Shown piece after piece: positions 7,134 through 15,023 of a stretch of DNA of 19,870 nucleotides; position 1 is the first letter of the stretch, and each line of letters starts with the position of its first letter. The stretch comes from Gammaproteobacteria bacterium. GTDB taxonomy: Bacteria > Pseudomonadota > Gammaproteobacteria > UBA9214. The notes below the pieces were generated by a model. The model was not told the DNA's origin and made no database searches. It saw nothing but the letters and a program-made list of their open reading frames with translations. A program made the position numbers and the translations under genes. Location of the stretch: positions 1,924-21,793 of the forward strand of contig DMKK01000038.1 in the NCBI GenBank assembly GCA_003454335.1, given 5' to 3'.

Positions 7134-7436
7134 TTACGTCAAATGCCCGGAAGCCAGCACCGGCGTCATCCAGTAGTGTATGCCGCTACCACCGAATGCG
7201 TCACGAACTTCATCAATCACGGTTCGTGCAACACCTTCCTGCAGATGTAACTTGAACATGACCTGTAACTGCTTGCCGGTAACCTGCTCGGCTGCGGACA
7301 ATGAACTCGTCGAGGCGCCGTGCCCACTGACCGTAGCACTGGTAAAACCGGGGATATCCTCATGTTCAAGCAACCAGTCAACCAGGGTGTTTTCCATCGC
7401 TGGGCTGACAATTAAAACAAGCAAGCACTGACCCAT
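7134..7436 (-). CDS. DUF3240 family protein, efflux-operon accessory
   Basis: This 100-aa soluble protein resembles the DUF3240 family, which has a PII-like ferredoxin fold and is often encoded after CzcA-type pumps. Visible family-like features are the opening CLLVLIVSPAMENTLVDWLL, SLSAAEQVTGKQ in the middle, and the closing GSGIHYWMTPVLASGHL. The start at 7436 leaves one base after the stop of the pump gene (TGATATG), so it should be translated by coupling; an in-frame extension to 7463 would lie inside the pump gene. Its role is not established. A trimeric PII-like sensor of metal or nucleotide acting on the pump would be a reasonable guess (inference). It is the last gene of the operon. 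Confidence 0.87.
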   Translation of the reverse strand: MGQCLLVLIVSPAMENTLVDWLLEHEDIPGFTSATVSGHGASTSSLSAAEQVTGKQLQVMFKLHLQEGVARTVIDEVRDAFGGSGIHYWMTPVLASGHLT

Positions 7437-7437
7437 A

Positions 7438-10400
7438 TCAGACTCCGGTCGAGTTGACGCCAAAACGACGGTACAGCATTGGTAACAAAAACAGGGTTAA
7501 CAACGTCGAGGACACGAGGCCGCCGATCACGACAATCGCCAGCGGTCGCTGGATTTCCGAACCGGGTCCCTCGGCAAACAGCAATGGCAGTAACCCAAAG
7601 GCTGCAATCGATGCTGTCATAAGTACCGGGCGTAACCGGCGCAACGCACCCTGTGTCACAACTTCGTGCAGTGGCCGGCCCTCGGCAAGCAACTGGTTAA
7701 AGTAGGTCAGCATCACCACACCGTTCAGAACAGAGATGCCGAGTAGCGCAATAAAGCCGACGGATGCCGGTACCGACAGGTACTCACCGGACAGCCACAG
7801 GGCGAAGACACCACCGATCAGGGCAAACGGGATATTTGCCAGCACCAGTACCGACTGCCGCACCGAACGGAAGGTAGAAAACAGGGTGATGAAAATCAGA
7901 CCCAGGGCGACCGGCACCACGATCGACAGGCGCTTTGCGGCACGTTGCTGGTTTTCGAACTGACCACCCCACTCAAGGTAATAGCCCCCCGGCAGCGTCG
8001 CCTGTGCGGTTACTGCTGCTTTTGCCTCTTCGACAAAGCTGACCAGGTCGCGGCCGGTCACATTGGCAATGACCACTGCCATGCGTCTGCCACGTTCACG
8101 TTTGACGGCGATTGGCCCCTCGGTACGCTCCAGTGTGACCAGTTCGTCCAGCCCGATAGCATCACCGGCCGGAATGGCAAAGCGAAGATTCGAGAATGAC
8201 AACGGTGAGTTGCGTAGCTGTTCGTTTCCGCGCAGCAGCAATGGCACGCGCCGGTCATTTTCATACACGGTACCGGCGCGTTCGCCTTCTACCAGGGTGC
8301 GTAAATTACGCTCCAGGGTGTCTATGGAAATATCCAGCCTGCCGGCCACCATGCGGTCCACGACCAGTCGATAATACTGGGCTCCTTCGTTGCGGGGTGT
8401 ATAGACATCCTGTGCGCCGGCCACACCCTGCAATATGTTAACGATGCTATCGGCTGTGGCATTGAGTTCATCCTGGTTGTTGCCGAATATCTTGATGGCA
8501 AGGTCGCCACGCACGCCGGTCAACATTTCAGAGACGCGCATTTCAATGGGTTGGGTAAATGCATAGCCGACCCCGGGGAAGTCATCCATCACTGCGCGAA
8601 TCTCTGCAATCAGGGTGTCCTTGTCCTGCATGCGCCACTGCTCGCGTGGTTTCAGCACCAGAAAACTGTCGGTCTCGTTCAGGCCCATGGGGTCAAGACC
8701 CAGTTCATCCGAACCCGCCCGGGCGACTATCCCGGTGACTTCCGGGACCTGGTCCATGATGGCCGCCTGGACACGCATGTCGATTTTCAGCGATTGCTGA
8801 AGGTTGATAGAGGGTAGCTTTTCCAGCTGTACGATCAGGTCACCTTCGTCCATAGTGGGCATGAACGACTTGCCGATTTGTGTGTACACCAGACCGGTCA
8901 TCACCAGCAGGCCCAGCGCAGCCACGCTTACCACGCGGGTATGTTCAAGTGACCAGGCAAGCGCCGGTTTATACAGGCGCTGCAGAAACCGCACGAGTCG
9001 TGGCTCTTGATGAGACACCTTGCCAATCAGATAAGAGGACAACACGGGTATCACAGTCAGTGATAGCAGCAGCGAGGCGCCCAGTGCGAACACGATCGTC
9101 AGCGCAACCGGAATGAATAACTTCCCTTCCAGTCCCTGCAGGGTGAGCAGTGGCAGAAATACGATAATAATAATAAGAATTCCGGACGTTACCGGTATTG
9201 CTACTTCGCGGGCGGCGCGGTAAATCAGATGCAGGCGTGGCAAGCGGCTGTTTTTCGTGCGGTGGCCAAGATGCGTCATTACGTTTTCGACTACCACCAC
9301 AGCGGCGTCAACCAGCATGCCCACGGCGATTGCAAGTCCGCCGAGTGACATCAGGTTGGCAGACATGCCGAAGCGATACATGAGAATAAAGGTAGACAGC
9401 GCGGCCAGTGGCAGGATCAAGGCCACCGTCAGGGCAGCCCGCAGGTCACCGAGGAACAGCACCAGCAGGATAACCACCAGCACAGTGGCCTCCAGCAGCG
9501 CCTTGGTTACGGTGCCGACTGCCTTGTTCACCAACTGGCCACGATCATAGAAAACCTGGATGTCCACACCGGGAGGAAAAGCGGGCTGCAGTTCTGCCAG
9601 CTTGGCGCGCACACCCTGGACGACCTCGCGTGCGTTGGCGCCACGCAGGCCCAGCACCAGGCCTTCAACCGTCTCTTCCTGGCCGTTACGGCTGACAGCA
9701 CCGTAGCGGGTTAACGAACCTATGCGGACTTCAGCGAGGTCACGGATGCGTACCGGTTCCAGCTGGTTTGGTTGCACGACAATGTTTTCCACATCATCCA
9801 GGCTCTGGATACTGCCCTCGGTACGCACCAGCAGTGCCTCTTCACCATCATTCAGACGACCAGCGCCATCGTTGCGGTTATTCTCGTGGAGTGCCGTGCG
9901 GACCTGGTCGAGTGAAATTTCGAGCACATTCATCCTGGCGGTATCCGGAATGACCTCATAGCTGCGCACGTGGCCACCCAGCGCATTCACATCTGCTACG
10001 CCTGTCACGCTGCGCAATGCCGGGCGAATCACCCAGTCCAGCAATTCGCGGCGTTGCATCGTGTCCAGGTCACCGCCTTCAATAGTGAACATGAACATCT
10101 CGCCCAGCGGCGTGGTCATGGGCGCGATGCCACCGGAAATGTCCGCGGGCAAATCACCCCACACTGCATTCAGGCGCTCTGCAACCTGCTGGCGTGCCCA
10201 GTAGATATCCGTGCCCTCCTCGAAATCGACGGTGATATCGGTGAGTGCATACTTGGCAACCGAACGCAGCATTGATTGCTGCGGGATACCCAGCATCTCG
10301 ACTTCCAGCGGTGCGGTAATGCGCGTTTCCACCTCTTCGGGTGTCATGCCGGGTGCCTTGATTATGATCTTGACCTGCGTCGTAGAGACATCCGGGAAGG

Positions 10401-10512
10401 CGTCGATCGGCGTTTGCTGGAAGGCATACCAGCCAGTGCCTGCAATAAGCATTACCAGCAACAGCATGAATATGCGTTGCGTCAGCGCAAACTGGATTAG
10501 CCGTGCAAGCAT
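7438..10512 (-). CDS. czcA: Heavy-metal efflux RND transporter, CusA/CzcA family
   Basis: The 1024-aa inner-membrane pump uses the proton gradient to export metal ions through the adaptor and outer-membrane channel encoded upstream. It has the RND layout of one N-terminal helix, a large periplasmic loop, six helices, a second loop and five to six helices. Family marks include TPIDAFPDVSTTQVKI (35-50), FMPTMDEGDL (550-559) and ERGRRMAVVIANV. The TM4 proton-relay region reads AIAVGMLVDAAVVVVEN (D402, E409), nearer CusA than the DFG...DGA form of CzcA. In the periplasmic cleft, Q562 stands where I align CusA Met573, while DPMG...ETDSF and TGVRGD are more CzcA-like, so the exported ion is unclear. 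The start at 10512 shares one base with the adaptor stop (TGATG), and this beats an ATG seven codons earlier inside that gene. Confidence 0.95.
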   Translation of the reverse strand: MLARLIQFALTQRIFMLLLVMLIAGTGWYAFQQTPIDAFPDVSTTQVKIIIKAPGMTPEEVETRITAPLEVEMLGIPQQSMLRSVAKYALTDITVDFEEGTDIYWARQQVAERLNAVWGDLPADISGGIAPMTTPLGEMFMFTIEGGDLDTMQRRELLDWVIRPALRSVTGVADVNALGGHVRSYEVIPDTARMNVLEISLDQVRTALHENNRNDGAGRLNDGEEALLVRTEGSIQSLDDVENIVVQPNQLEPVRIRDLAEVRIGSLTRYGAVSRNGQEETVEGLVLGLRGANAREVVQGVRAKLAELQPAFPPGVDIQVFYDRGQLVNKAVGTVTKALLEATVLVVILLVLFLGDLRAALTVALILPLAALSTFILMYRFGMSANLMSLGGLAIAVGMLVDAAVVVVENVMTHLGHRTKNSRLPRLHLIYRAAREVAIPVTSGILIIIIVFLPLLTLQGLEGKLFIPVALTIVFALGASLLLSLTVIPVLSSYLIGKVSHQEPRLVRFLQRLYKPALAWSLEHTRVVSVAALGLLVMTGLVYTQIGKSFMPTMDEGDLIVQLEKLPSINLQQSLKIDMRVQAAIMDQVPEVTGIVARAGSDELGLDPMGLNETDSFLVLKPREQWRMQDKDTLIAEIRAVMDDFPGVGYAFTQPIEMRVSEMLTGVRGDLAIKIFGNNQDELNATADSIVNILQGVAGAQDVYTPRNEGAQYYRLVVDRMVAGRLDISIDTLERNLRTLVEGERAGTVYENDRRVPLLLRGNEQLRNSPLSFSNLRFAIPAGDAIGLDELVTLERTEGPIAVKRERGRRMAVVIANVTGRDLVSFVEEAKAAVTAQATLPGGYYLEWGGQFENQQRAAKRLSIVVPVALGLIFITLFSTFRSVRQSVLVLANIPFALIGGVFALWLSGEYLSVPASVGFIALLGISVLNGVVMLTYFNQLLAEGRPLHEVVTQGALRRLRPVLMTASIAAFGLLPLLFAEGPGSEIQRPLAIVVIGGLVSSTLLTLFLLPMLYRRFGVNSTGV

Positions 10513-11594
10513 CAGTTCACACCTTCCAGCCACGCCGCCTTGATGGCGACGGTGCCGCTGATCGCGGCCTGTGCATCCGCAGGCAGGTCTGCCTGGATGA
10601 TCAGGGTGCTGCCTTCATCGTCTGTGACCGTTACCCTGTGCGCGGCAAATCCGTCTGCCTGTTCGACAAAAATAAAACTGTTGCCTTTCGAATAAATGAT
10701 GGCTGAACGCGCTACACGGAAACGAATATCGCTGGTGGTGACGGCAAACTGCACTTGCACGAACTGACCGGGACGCAGTTTTTCGCTACCCTCATGCACC
10801 TCGGCACGAATCAATACGCCCTGGTCGGCACCATGTACCATGTGACCGATGGTGATGATGCGCCCGAAAACACCGAGTTCCGGGATCTCGACCTCCTGGC
10901 CGATGTGGGTATCGCCCAGCTGTTCCAGTGGCACATGCACTTCCATCCACAGGGGGTCCAGGCTGGCAATCCGGTAGATCGGGTCAGCGGCTTCTACACG
11001 GCTACCGGCTTCCACCAGCTGTTCCAGAATAACCCCGTCGAACGGCGCCCGGATTTCCAGCATACTATTTAAATCACGGCTGGATTCCAGTGTCGCCAGT
11101 GCGTCTTCGTCCATACCTGCCAGTTCCAGTATGCGTCGCAGGCGCGCCAGTGAGGTTCCCAGTTCCTGATAGTCTGCCTTTGATTCCAGCAAGCGGCGCT
11201 CGGCAATAATGCCTTCTTTATTTAACTTCCGGTCGCGCTGGTAGTTGCTTGCAGCCAGCTGGTAACGGGTATGTACCTCCAGGTACTCGCTTTGCAGTTC
11301 CAGCAGGCGCGGGCTCTGGATACGTACCATCGGCTGGTCCGCCATGATTGATTCACCTTCCGCAAGCAGCAACACCTCGACCAGTCCTTGCTGTGGTGCA
11401 GTGACTACCTGCAACTGTGAATTGGGGACCGCGACCTTTGCCGGCAGCAAACCGCCGAGGTTACGCGTCGTGGGGATGATCGCAGCCGTCTTGATTTGCA
11501 ACGCCTGGCGTTGTGCCTCTGTAAACACAACGGTACCGGATGCATTCGCATTAACGGCGACCAGCAGCAACAGGGGAAGCAGAAAAATTTTCAT
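10512..11594 (-). CDS. Efflux RND periplasmic adaptor (CzcB/CusB-like membrane fusion protein)
   Basis: The 360-aa protein should link the RND pump to the outer-membrane channel. It starts with a classical signal peptide (MKIFLLPLLLLVAVNANA, cleavage near residue 18-20) and no lipobox. The order is as expected: the first lipoyl half (TAPQQGLVEVLLLAEGESI), an alpha-helical hairpin (about 100-165, QSEYLEVHTRYQLAASNYQR), the second lipoyl half (IRAPFDGVILEQLVEAGSRV), then beta-barrel and membrane-proximal domains (LRPGQFVQVQF). No His-rich N-terminal metal-binding stretch like that of CzcB is seen. It overlaps the upstream channel gene by 4 bp (ATGA) and the downstream pump gene by one base, so the three are translated as a unit. 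Family is sure; metal specificity is not. Confidence 0.93.
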   Translation of the reverse strand: MKIFLLPLLLLVAVNANASGTVVFTEAQRQALQIKTAAIIPTTRNLGGLLPAKVAVPNSQLQVVTAPQQGLVEVLLLAEGESIMADQPMVRIQSPRLLELQSEYLEVHTRYQLAASNYQRDRKLNKEGIIAERRLLESKADYQELGTSLARLRRILELAGMDEDALATLESSRDLNSMLEIRAPFDGVILEQLVEAGSRVEAADPIYRIASLDPLWMEVHVPLEQLGDTHIGQEVEIPELGVFGRIITIGHMVHGADQGVLIRAEVHEGSEKLRPGQFVQVQFAVTTSDIRFRVARSAIIYSKGNSFIFVEQADGFAAHRVTVTDDEGSTLIIQADLPADAQAAISGTVAIKAAWLEGVN

Positions 11595-12814
11595 TCGGGT
11601 ATTACTCCAAGTGTCTGGTTGAGCTGTGCGCGTGCCTGGCCGAGTTCGAGTTGACTGATGCGTGCATCATGACGGGATGCCAGTGCCTGCTTATGCGCCA
11701 GCAACAGGGAAAACAAATCACTTTCACCGAGTTCAAAGGCGCGTTGCGTTAGTTGCAGGCCGGCTTCACCGAGCTCCAGTTGTTCAGCAGCCAACTCGGC
11801 TGCCTGTTCGCGGCTTGCGGTTTCGTTGCGCGCGTTAATGAGTTTGTTTTGCAGGTCGCGGCGCATGCGCGCGACCTCGATATTGGCTTCGGTCAAACGA
11901 CGTTCCGCCGCTGCCGAGGCAGGCGCGCTATGGCTGCGCAGCCCAAGTGGCAGGCTCACTTCAAGAATGACAGAGTTATCATATGACATACTGCTGTCTC
12001 CCCGTTCTGACTGGCCACCGAGCAGCAGAGTCGGGTTGCCACGTCGTTCAGACGTCACCTGGTCGCGCTCGCTGCGCGCACGGGTCGCTGCCACTCGCGT
12101 TGCTGACAATAACGGGTGGTCATCCGGAATGCTTGTATCCGTGAGAACTGCCTCTTCGAACTGTGCTGGCAGTTCCTGCAAGCCGGTTAGATTACGGTAC
12201 TGCCCCAGCAGCGCTTCGTGTTTGAAGCTGGCTGTGGCCAGCGCGGCCTGGCGCGACAGGGTCTCCTTGCGGACCACAATAATCTCGGAGCGGGCCAGTT
12301 CGCCGGCAGCGACCCGGTGGCGGACATCCGCCTCGAATTTTTCAGCACTGGCCTGTGCCTGCTCCGCCAGATTTACCTCGGCTGCGGCTATTGCTACTGA
12401 CCAAAGCAGTTCGCGTACCTCACCGGCCAGTCGCCAGTGTTGCAGGCGTACCAGCGCTTCCGCCTCCTGCTCGGTCGCATCAGCGACCCGCAACCGCTTG
12501 TCACGTTGTCCTGGCATCCAGAGTGGCATTGCCACGCCACCTTCCCATTTACGGAAACCGTCATTGTTGTCGATGGCGTCATTTTCATGACGAAGGTACA
12601 CGGATGGATCAGCGGCCAACAGGCTTGATGACTGGTCACGAATAGCCTGACCCTGCAAACGCAAGGCATCAGGCAAGGCCGTCTCCGGATACTGTTTCAA
12701 TCCGGCCTGTATAACAGTTGCCAGCGACAGTTCCGGTGGCCGGGCGGAAACGCCCGTTGCCACTGCCAGCGTGGCGATAACAGGTAACACAGTGAATACT
12801 CGCAACAGGCTCAT
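11591..12814 (-). CDS. TolC-family outer-membrane efflux channel (CzcC-like)
   Basis: This 407-aa outer-membrane protein provides the exit duct of the tripartite metal pump. A signal peptide is visible (MSLLRVFTVLPVIATLAVATGVSA, cleavage before RPPE). Two OEP repeats follow with long Ala/Glu/Leu-rich helices (EQEAEALVRL, AEQAQASAEKFEADVRHRVAAGE; then RAFELGESDLFSLLLAHKQA near the end, a hallmark of the second repeat). Length suits the short CzcC/CusC-type members. It is the first gene of the efflux operon. The ATG at 12814 has GGAAA about six bases upstream, and the operator-promoter candidate lies about 130 bases further upstream. Confidence 0.92.
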   Translation of the reverse strand: MSLLRVFTVLPVIATLAVATGVSARPPELSLATVIQAGLKQYPETALPDALRLQGQAIRDQSSSLLAADPSVYLRHENDAIDNNDGFRKWEGGVAMPLWMPGQRDKRLRVADATEQEAEALVRLQHWRLAGEVRELLWSVAIAAAEVNLAEQAQASAEKFEADVRHRVAAGELARSEIIVVRKETLSRQAALATASFKHEALLGQYRNLTGLQELPAQFEEAVLTDTSIPDDHPLLSATRVAATRARSERDQVTSERRGNPTLLLGGQSERGDSSMSYDNSVILEVSLPLGLRSHSAPASAAAERRLTEANIEVARMRRDLQNKLINARNETASREQAAELAAEQLELGEAGLQLTQRAFELGESDLFSLLLAHKQALASRHDARISQLELGQARAQLNQTLGVIPE

Positions 12815-12944
12815 GGTTTATTTCCGCGGTCGTGGTCTGCAGTGTCAGGGAATGCTAGTGTGTTGTACATCCTGGATGTTTAATAAAGGCCGGGATAGCA
12901 CCTGGCCAGTCTAATTGCCGGGAGTACCGGTATCAATGCCGGCA

Positions 12945-12950
12945 AATATA
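12945..12950 (-). promoter_or_regulatory. Candidate -10 box of the efflux operon
   Basis: The minus strand reads TATATT here, five of six matches to TATAAT. The hexamer 17 bases upstream is AGCTTG, a poor -35, which fits a promoter needing the activator bound at the CTGAA repeat. Transcription would start near 12938. Confidence 0.45.
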
Positions 12951-12960
12951 GGCAATCAAC

Positions 12961-12976
12961 CTGAATTCAAGCTGAA
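12961..12976 (-). promoter_or_regulatory. Candidate OmpR/PhoB-type operator (direct repeat, 11-bp period)
   Basis: Two identical CTGAA half-sites at 12961-12965 and 12972-12976 are separated by six bases; on the minus strand this reads TTCAG-N6-TTCAG. A tandem direct repeat with a period of one helical turn is the usual site form for OmpR/PhoB-family regulators such as PmrA. It ends 10 bases before the -10 box and overlaps where a -35 box would be, as at activator-dependent promoters. The regulator is most likely the response regulator encoded just upstream (inference from position). Confidence 0.55.
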
Positions 12977-13029
12977 ATTAATGTGTTTTTGCGGAGAAAT
13001 TCAGTCGTAGAATAGCGACAGAGGGGTGA

Positions 13030-14358
13030 CTAGCCCAACTCTGGCAGGAAGATCCTGACCTGCAGGCCACCCAGGGCGCTGGAGCGTGAAAGATCGATCA
13101 CGCCCGCATACTGGGTGACTATCTCCTGGATAATGGACAGGCCAAGCCCATGGCCGCTGCTGGATTCATCCAGCCGGGTGCCTCGCTGCATCAGGCTTGC
13201 CTGCAGTGCAGTTTCGATGCCGGGACCATCGTCTTCAACCAAAATCGTCAGGCCACCGTCTGTGTGGGCACTGAACCTGACCTTGTGGAGGCCCCATTTA
13301 CTGGCGTTATCCAGCAGGTTCCCGATCAGTTCCAGCATATCTTCCCGATCACCAAAACGAATATCCTCCCGCTCCAGCACTAACTCGTATTGCAGTTTTT
13401 TGTCTGTATACACTTGCTCCAGCAGTCCCAGCAGGTCTGGCAATTCTTCATTGAGATGAAACAACTGTCCTGCCGATGTCGGCCCCGCCAGGCGGGCCTG
13501 CTTCAGTTCGCGGTCAATAATCGATTGAATCATGGCAACTGACGCTTTTGCCTGTTGCAGGTCCTCAGGTGAAAATTTGCCGGCATCCTGATCAATGAGT
13601 TGCCCGAGGACTGCCAGTGGTGTTTTCAATCCATGCGCCAGATTCCCCAGTGAATTTCTCGAGCGGATGAGTCGCTTTCGGCTTAACTCGACCAGGCGAT
13701 TGATTTCCGTGACCAGTGGCTTGACCTCAAGTGGTACATCCTCCGGGAACTTGCTGATGTCACCGTTTTCCAGCTGCCGGCAGGCCTTGCTCATGGTGTC
13801 GAGGGGGCGCAGGCTAAGGCGTACGATCATCCTTTGCACGAAGATCAATAGTCCCAGTATTGCCAGCGTCACCAGCAGAAAACGTATCCGGAATTTGCTG
13901 ATATCCTGGTTCAGCGATGTCAGTTCTTCGGCAATAAGCAGGTTTATCCGATAACCGGCTTTTTCAAAATGTGCCATATGCGCCAGTATTGGCTGACCGC
14001 CGGGGCCCTGCATTTCAAACAGTGTTTCATGCGACCCGGCTGCTGGCAGGATGCCGAAATCCTCCTTGCCCAAGGATGCGGATTTCAGGTGATATCCGTT
14101 TGTTTGCAACAGGTAGTAATGACCGGAACCGGGACGCGAATAAATCGGCGCAGCATAATCAGGATCCAGTACCGGCATCCCGGCTGCAGTGAAGCTGATG
14201 CCGGACAGCAGCGCTTCACCGTCGTGTTCGAGCCGGGTAGCGATATATTCCCTGGTGAAAATATCGGGTGCGCGGCTGGTTACCAGCCAGTGCAGACCGA
14301 ACAGGATAACCACGCTGGTGAGTAGCCAGATTGCAAGACGATTCTGGATCGACTTCAC
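13030..14358 (-). CDS. Two-component sensor histidine kinase (PhoQ/CusS-like architecture)
   Basis: This 442-aa inner-membrane kinase has a first helix at about 9-27, a periplasmic domain at about 28-157, a second helix at about 158-176 and a HAMP-like linker. The HisKA motif LAHGLKTPL has phospho-accepting H242, and the HATPase domain shows N box ELIGNLLDNASKWG, G1 DDGPGI and G2 GHGLGLSI. The periplasmic part holds several His and Met residues, including an HMAH cluster at 127-130, which could bind a metal (inference). The start is GTG at 14356-14358, overlapping the response regulator stop by 4 bp (GTGA), so the two are coupled. Its position just before the efflux operon makes metal sensing the likely job, but the envelope-stress type of signal seen for PhoQ is also possible. 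Confidence 0.92.
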   Translation of the reverse strand: MKSIQNRLAIWLLTSVVILFGLHWLVTSRAPDIFTREYIATRLEHDGEALLSGISFTAAGMPVLDPDYAAPIYSRPGSGHYYLLQTNGYHLKSASLGKEDFGILPAAGSHETLFEMQGPGGQPILAHMAHFEKAGYRINLLIAEELTSLNQDISKFRIRFLLVTLAILGLLIFVQRMIVRLSLRPLDTMSKACRQLENGDISKFPEDVPLEVKPLVTEINRLVELSRKRLIRSRNSLGNLAHGLKTPLAVLGQLIDQDAGKFSPEDLQQAKASVAMIQSIIDRELKQARLAGPTSAGQLFHLNEELPDLLGLLEQVYTDKKLQYELVLEREDIRFGDREDMLELIGNLLDNASKWGLHKVRFSAHTDGGLTILVEDDGPGIETALQASLMQRGTRLDESSSGHGLGLSIIQEIVTQYAGVIDLSRSSALGGLQVRIFLPELG

Positions 14359-15023
14359 GGGCAGGGCTCGCCGAAAATATATCCTTGTCCGCGCCGTGTC
14401 TTGATGAGTTCCTTACCGAGCTTGCCACGCAGGCGTGTGACATAGACCTCAATGACATTACTGTCCCGCTCGGCGTCAAACTCGTAGATATGTTCAGTCA
14501 ACCGTGACTTGGATAGCACCTTGCCCTGATGCAGCATAAAGTACCTTAACAGACGGAATTCGGTGCCGGTCAACTCAATTGCCGATCCGTCTTCACGATT
14601 ACAGGACTGGCGCTCTTCATCAAGTGTCAGGCCACATGCAGCAGGTGAACCCGTTGCCTGGGCAACACTGCGCCGTACCACGGCCTGTAGCCGTGCCAGC
14701 AGTTCCTCGACATGAAACGGCTTGGCCACGTAATCGTCAGCGCCGGCCTTGAAACCATCGACTTTTTCATGCCAGGCGTCCCGTGCAGTAAGAATAATTA
14801 CCGGGGTCTCAGTCGCGGCTGCACGCAAATTACGTAATACCTCAAGCCCCGGGCGTTCCGGCAGACCCAGATCGAGGATGATGGCGTCATAGGTCTCCTC
14901 GATACCGAGATGCTCGCCATCGATGCCGTTGACTGCGATATCGACAGCAAAACCTTCCTGCCGCAATCGCGTTTGCAGGGAACGGCCGAGGGCTTCATCG
15001 TCTTCTACAATCAGGATTCGCAG
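14355..15023 (-). CDS. OmpR/PhoB-family response regulator, CTG start
   Basis: The 222-aa DNA-binding regulator has a receiver domain (acidic pocket E7, D8, D9; phospho-acceptor D51 in LDLGLP; T79; K101 in AKPF) and a winged-helix output domain (LTGTEFRLLRYFMLHQGKVL, then VYVTRLRGKLG). The conserved N terminus L-RILIVEDDEALG is encoded, but its first codon is CTG at 15021-15023. No ATG, GTG or TTG occurs between this codon and the in-frame stop upstream. AGGAG lies seven bases before CTG, an ideal Shine-Dalgarno position. A later TTG at 14966 would remove the acidic pocket and is unlikely. The gene overlaps the methyltransferase end by 13 bases and the kinase start by four. It probably activates the efflux operon downstream. 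Confidence 0.9.
   Translation of the reverse strand: MRILIVEDDEALGRSLQTRLRQEGFAVDIAVNGIDGEHLGIEETYDAIILDLGLPERPGLEVLRNLRAAATETPVIILTARDAWHEKVDGFKAGADDYVAKPFHVEELLARLQAVVRRSVAQATGSPAACGLTLDEERQSCNREDGSAIELTGTEFRLLRYFMLHQGKVLSKSRLTEHIYEFDAERDSNVIEVYVTRLRGKLGKELIKTRRGQGYIFGEPCP

Larger units (their letters stand above)
12815..13029 (-). promoter_or_regulatory. Regulatory region of the metal-efflux operon
   Basis: This 215-bp gap separates the sensor kinase stop from the efflux operon start. Read on the minus strand it holds the candidate operator and -10 box listed separately. A leader of about 125 nt then carries three small palindromes: TGCCGGCA (12937-12944, at the expected transcription start), TACCGGTA (12925-12932) and ACATCC-T-GGATGT (12867-12879). 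No terminator with a T-run is visible for the kinase transcript, so read-through from the regulator operon into the pump genes is possible. Confidence 0.6.

Noticed and set aside
11826..12590. A 254-codon open frame on the plus strand across the outer-membrane channel gene
   Set aside because: It is antisense to a clear TolC-family gene; the product is a low-complexity Ser/Arg/Ala sequence with no domain.
14964..14966. TTG at 14966 as start of the response regulator
   Set aside because: It would delete the first 19 residues, including the acidic pocket needed for Mg2+ binding, and it lacks the strong AGGAG found before CTG 15023.
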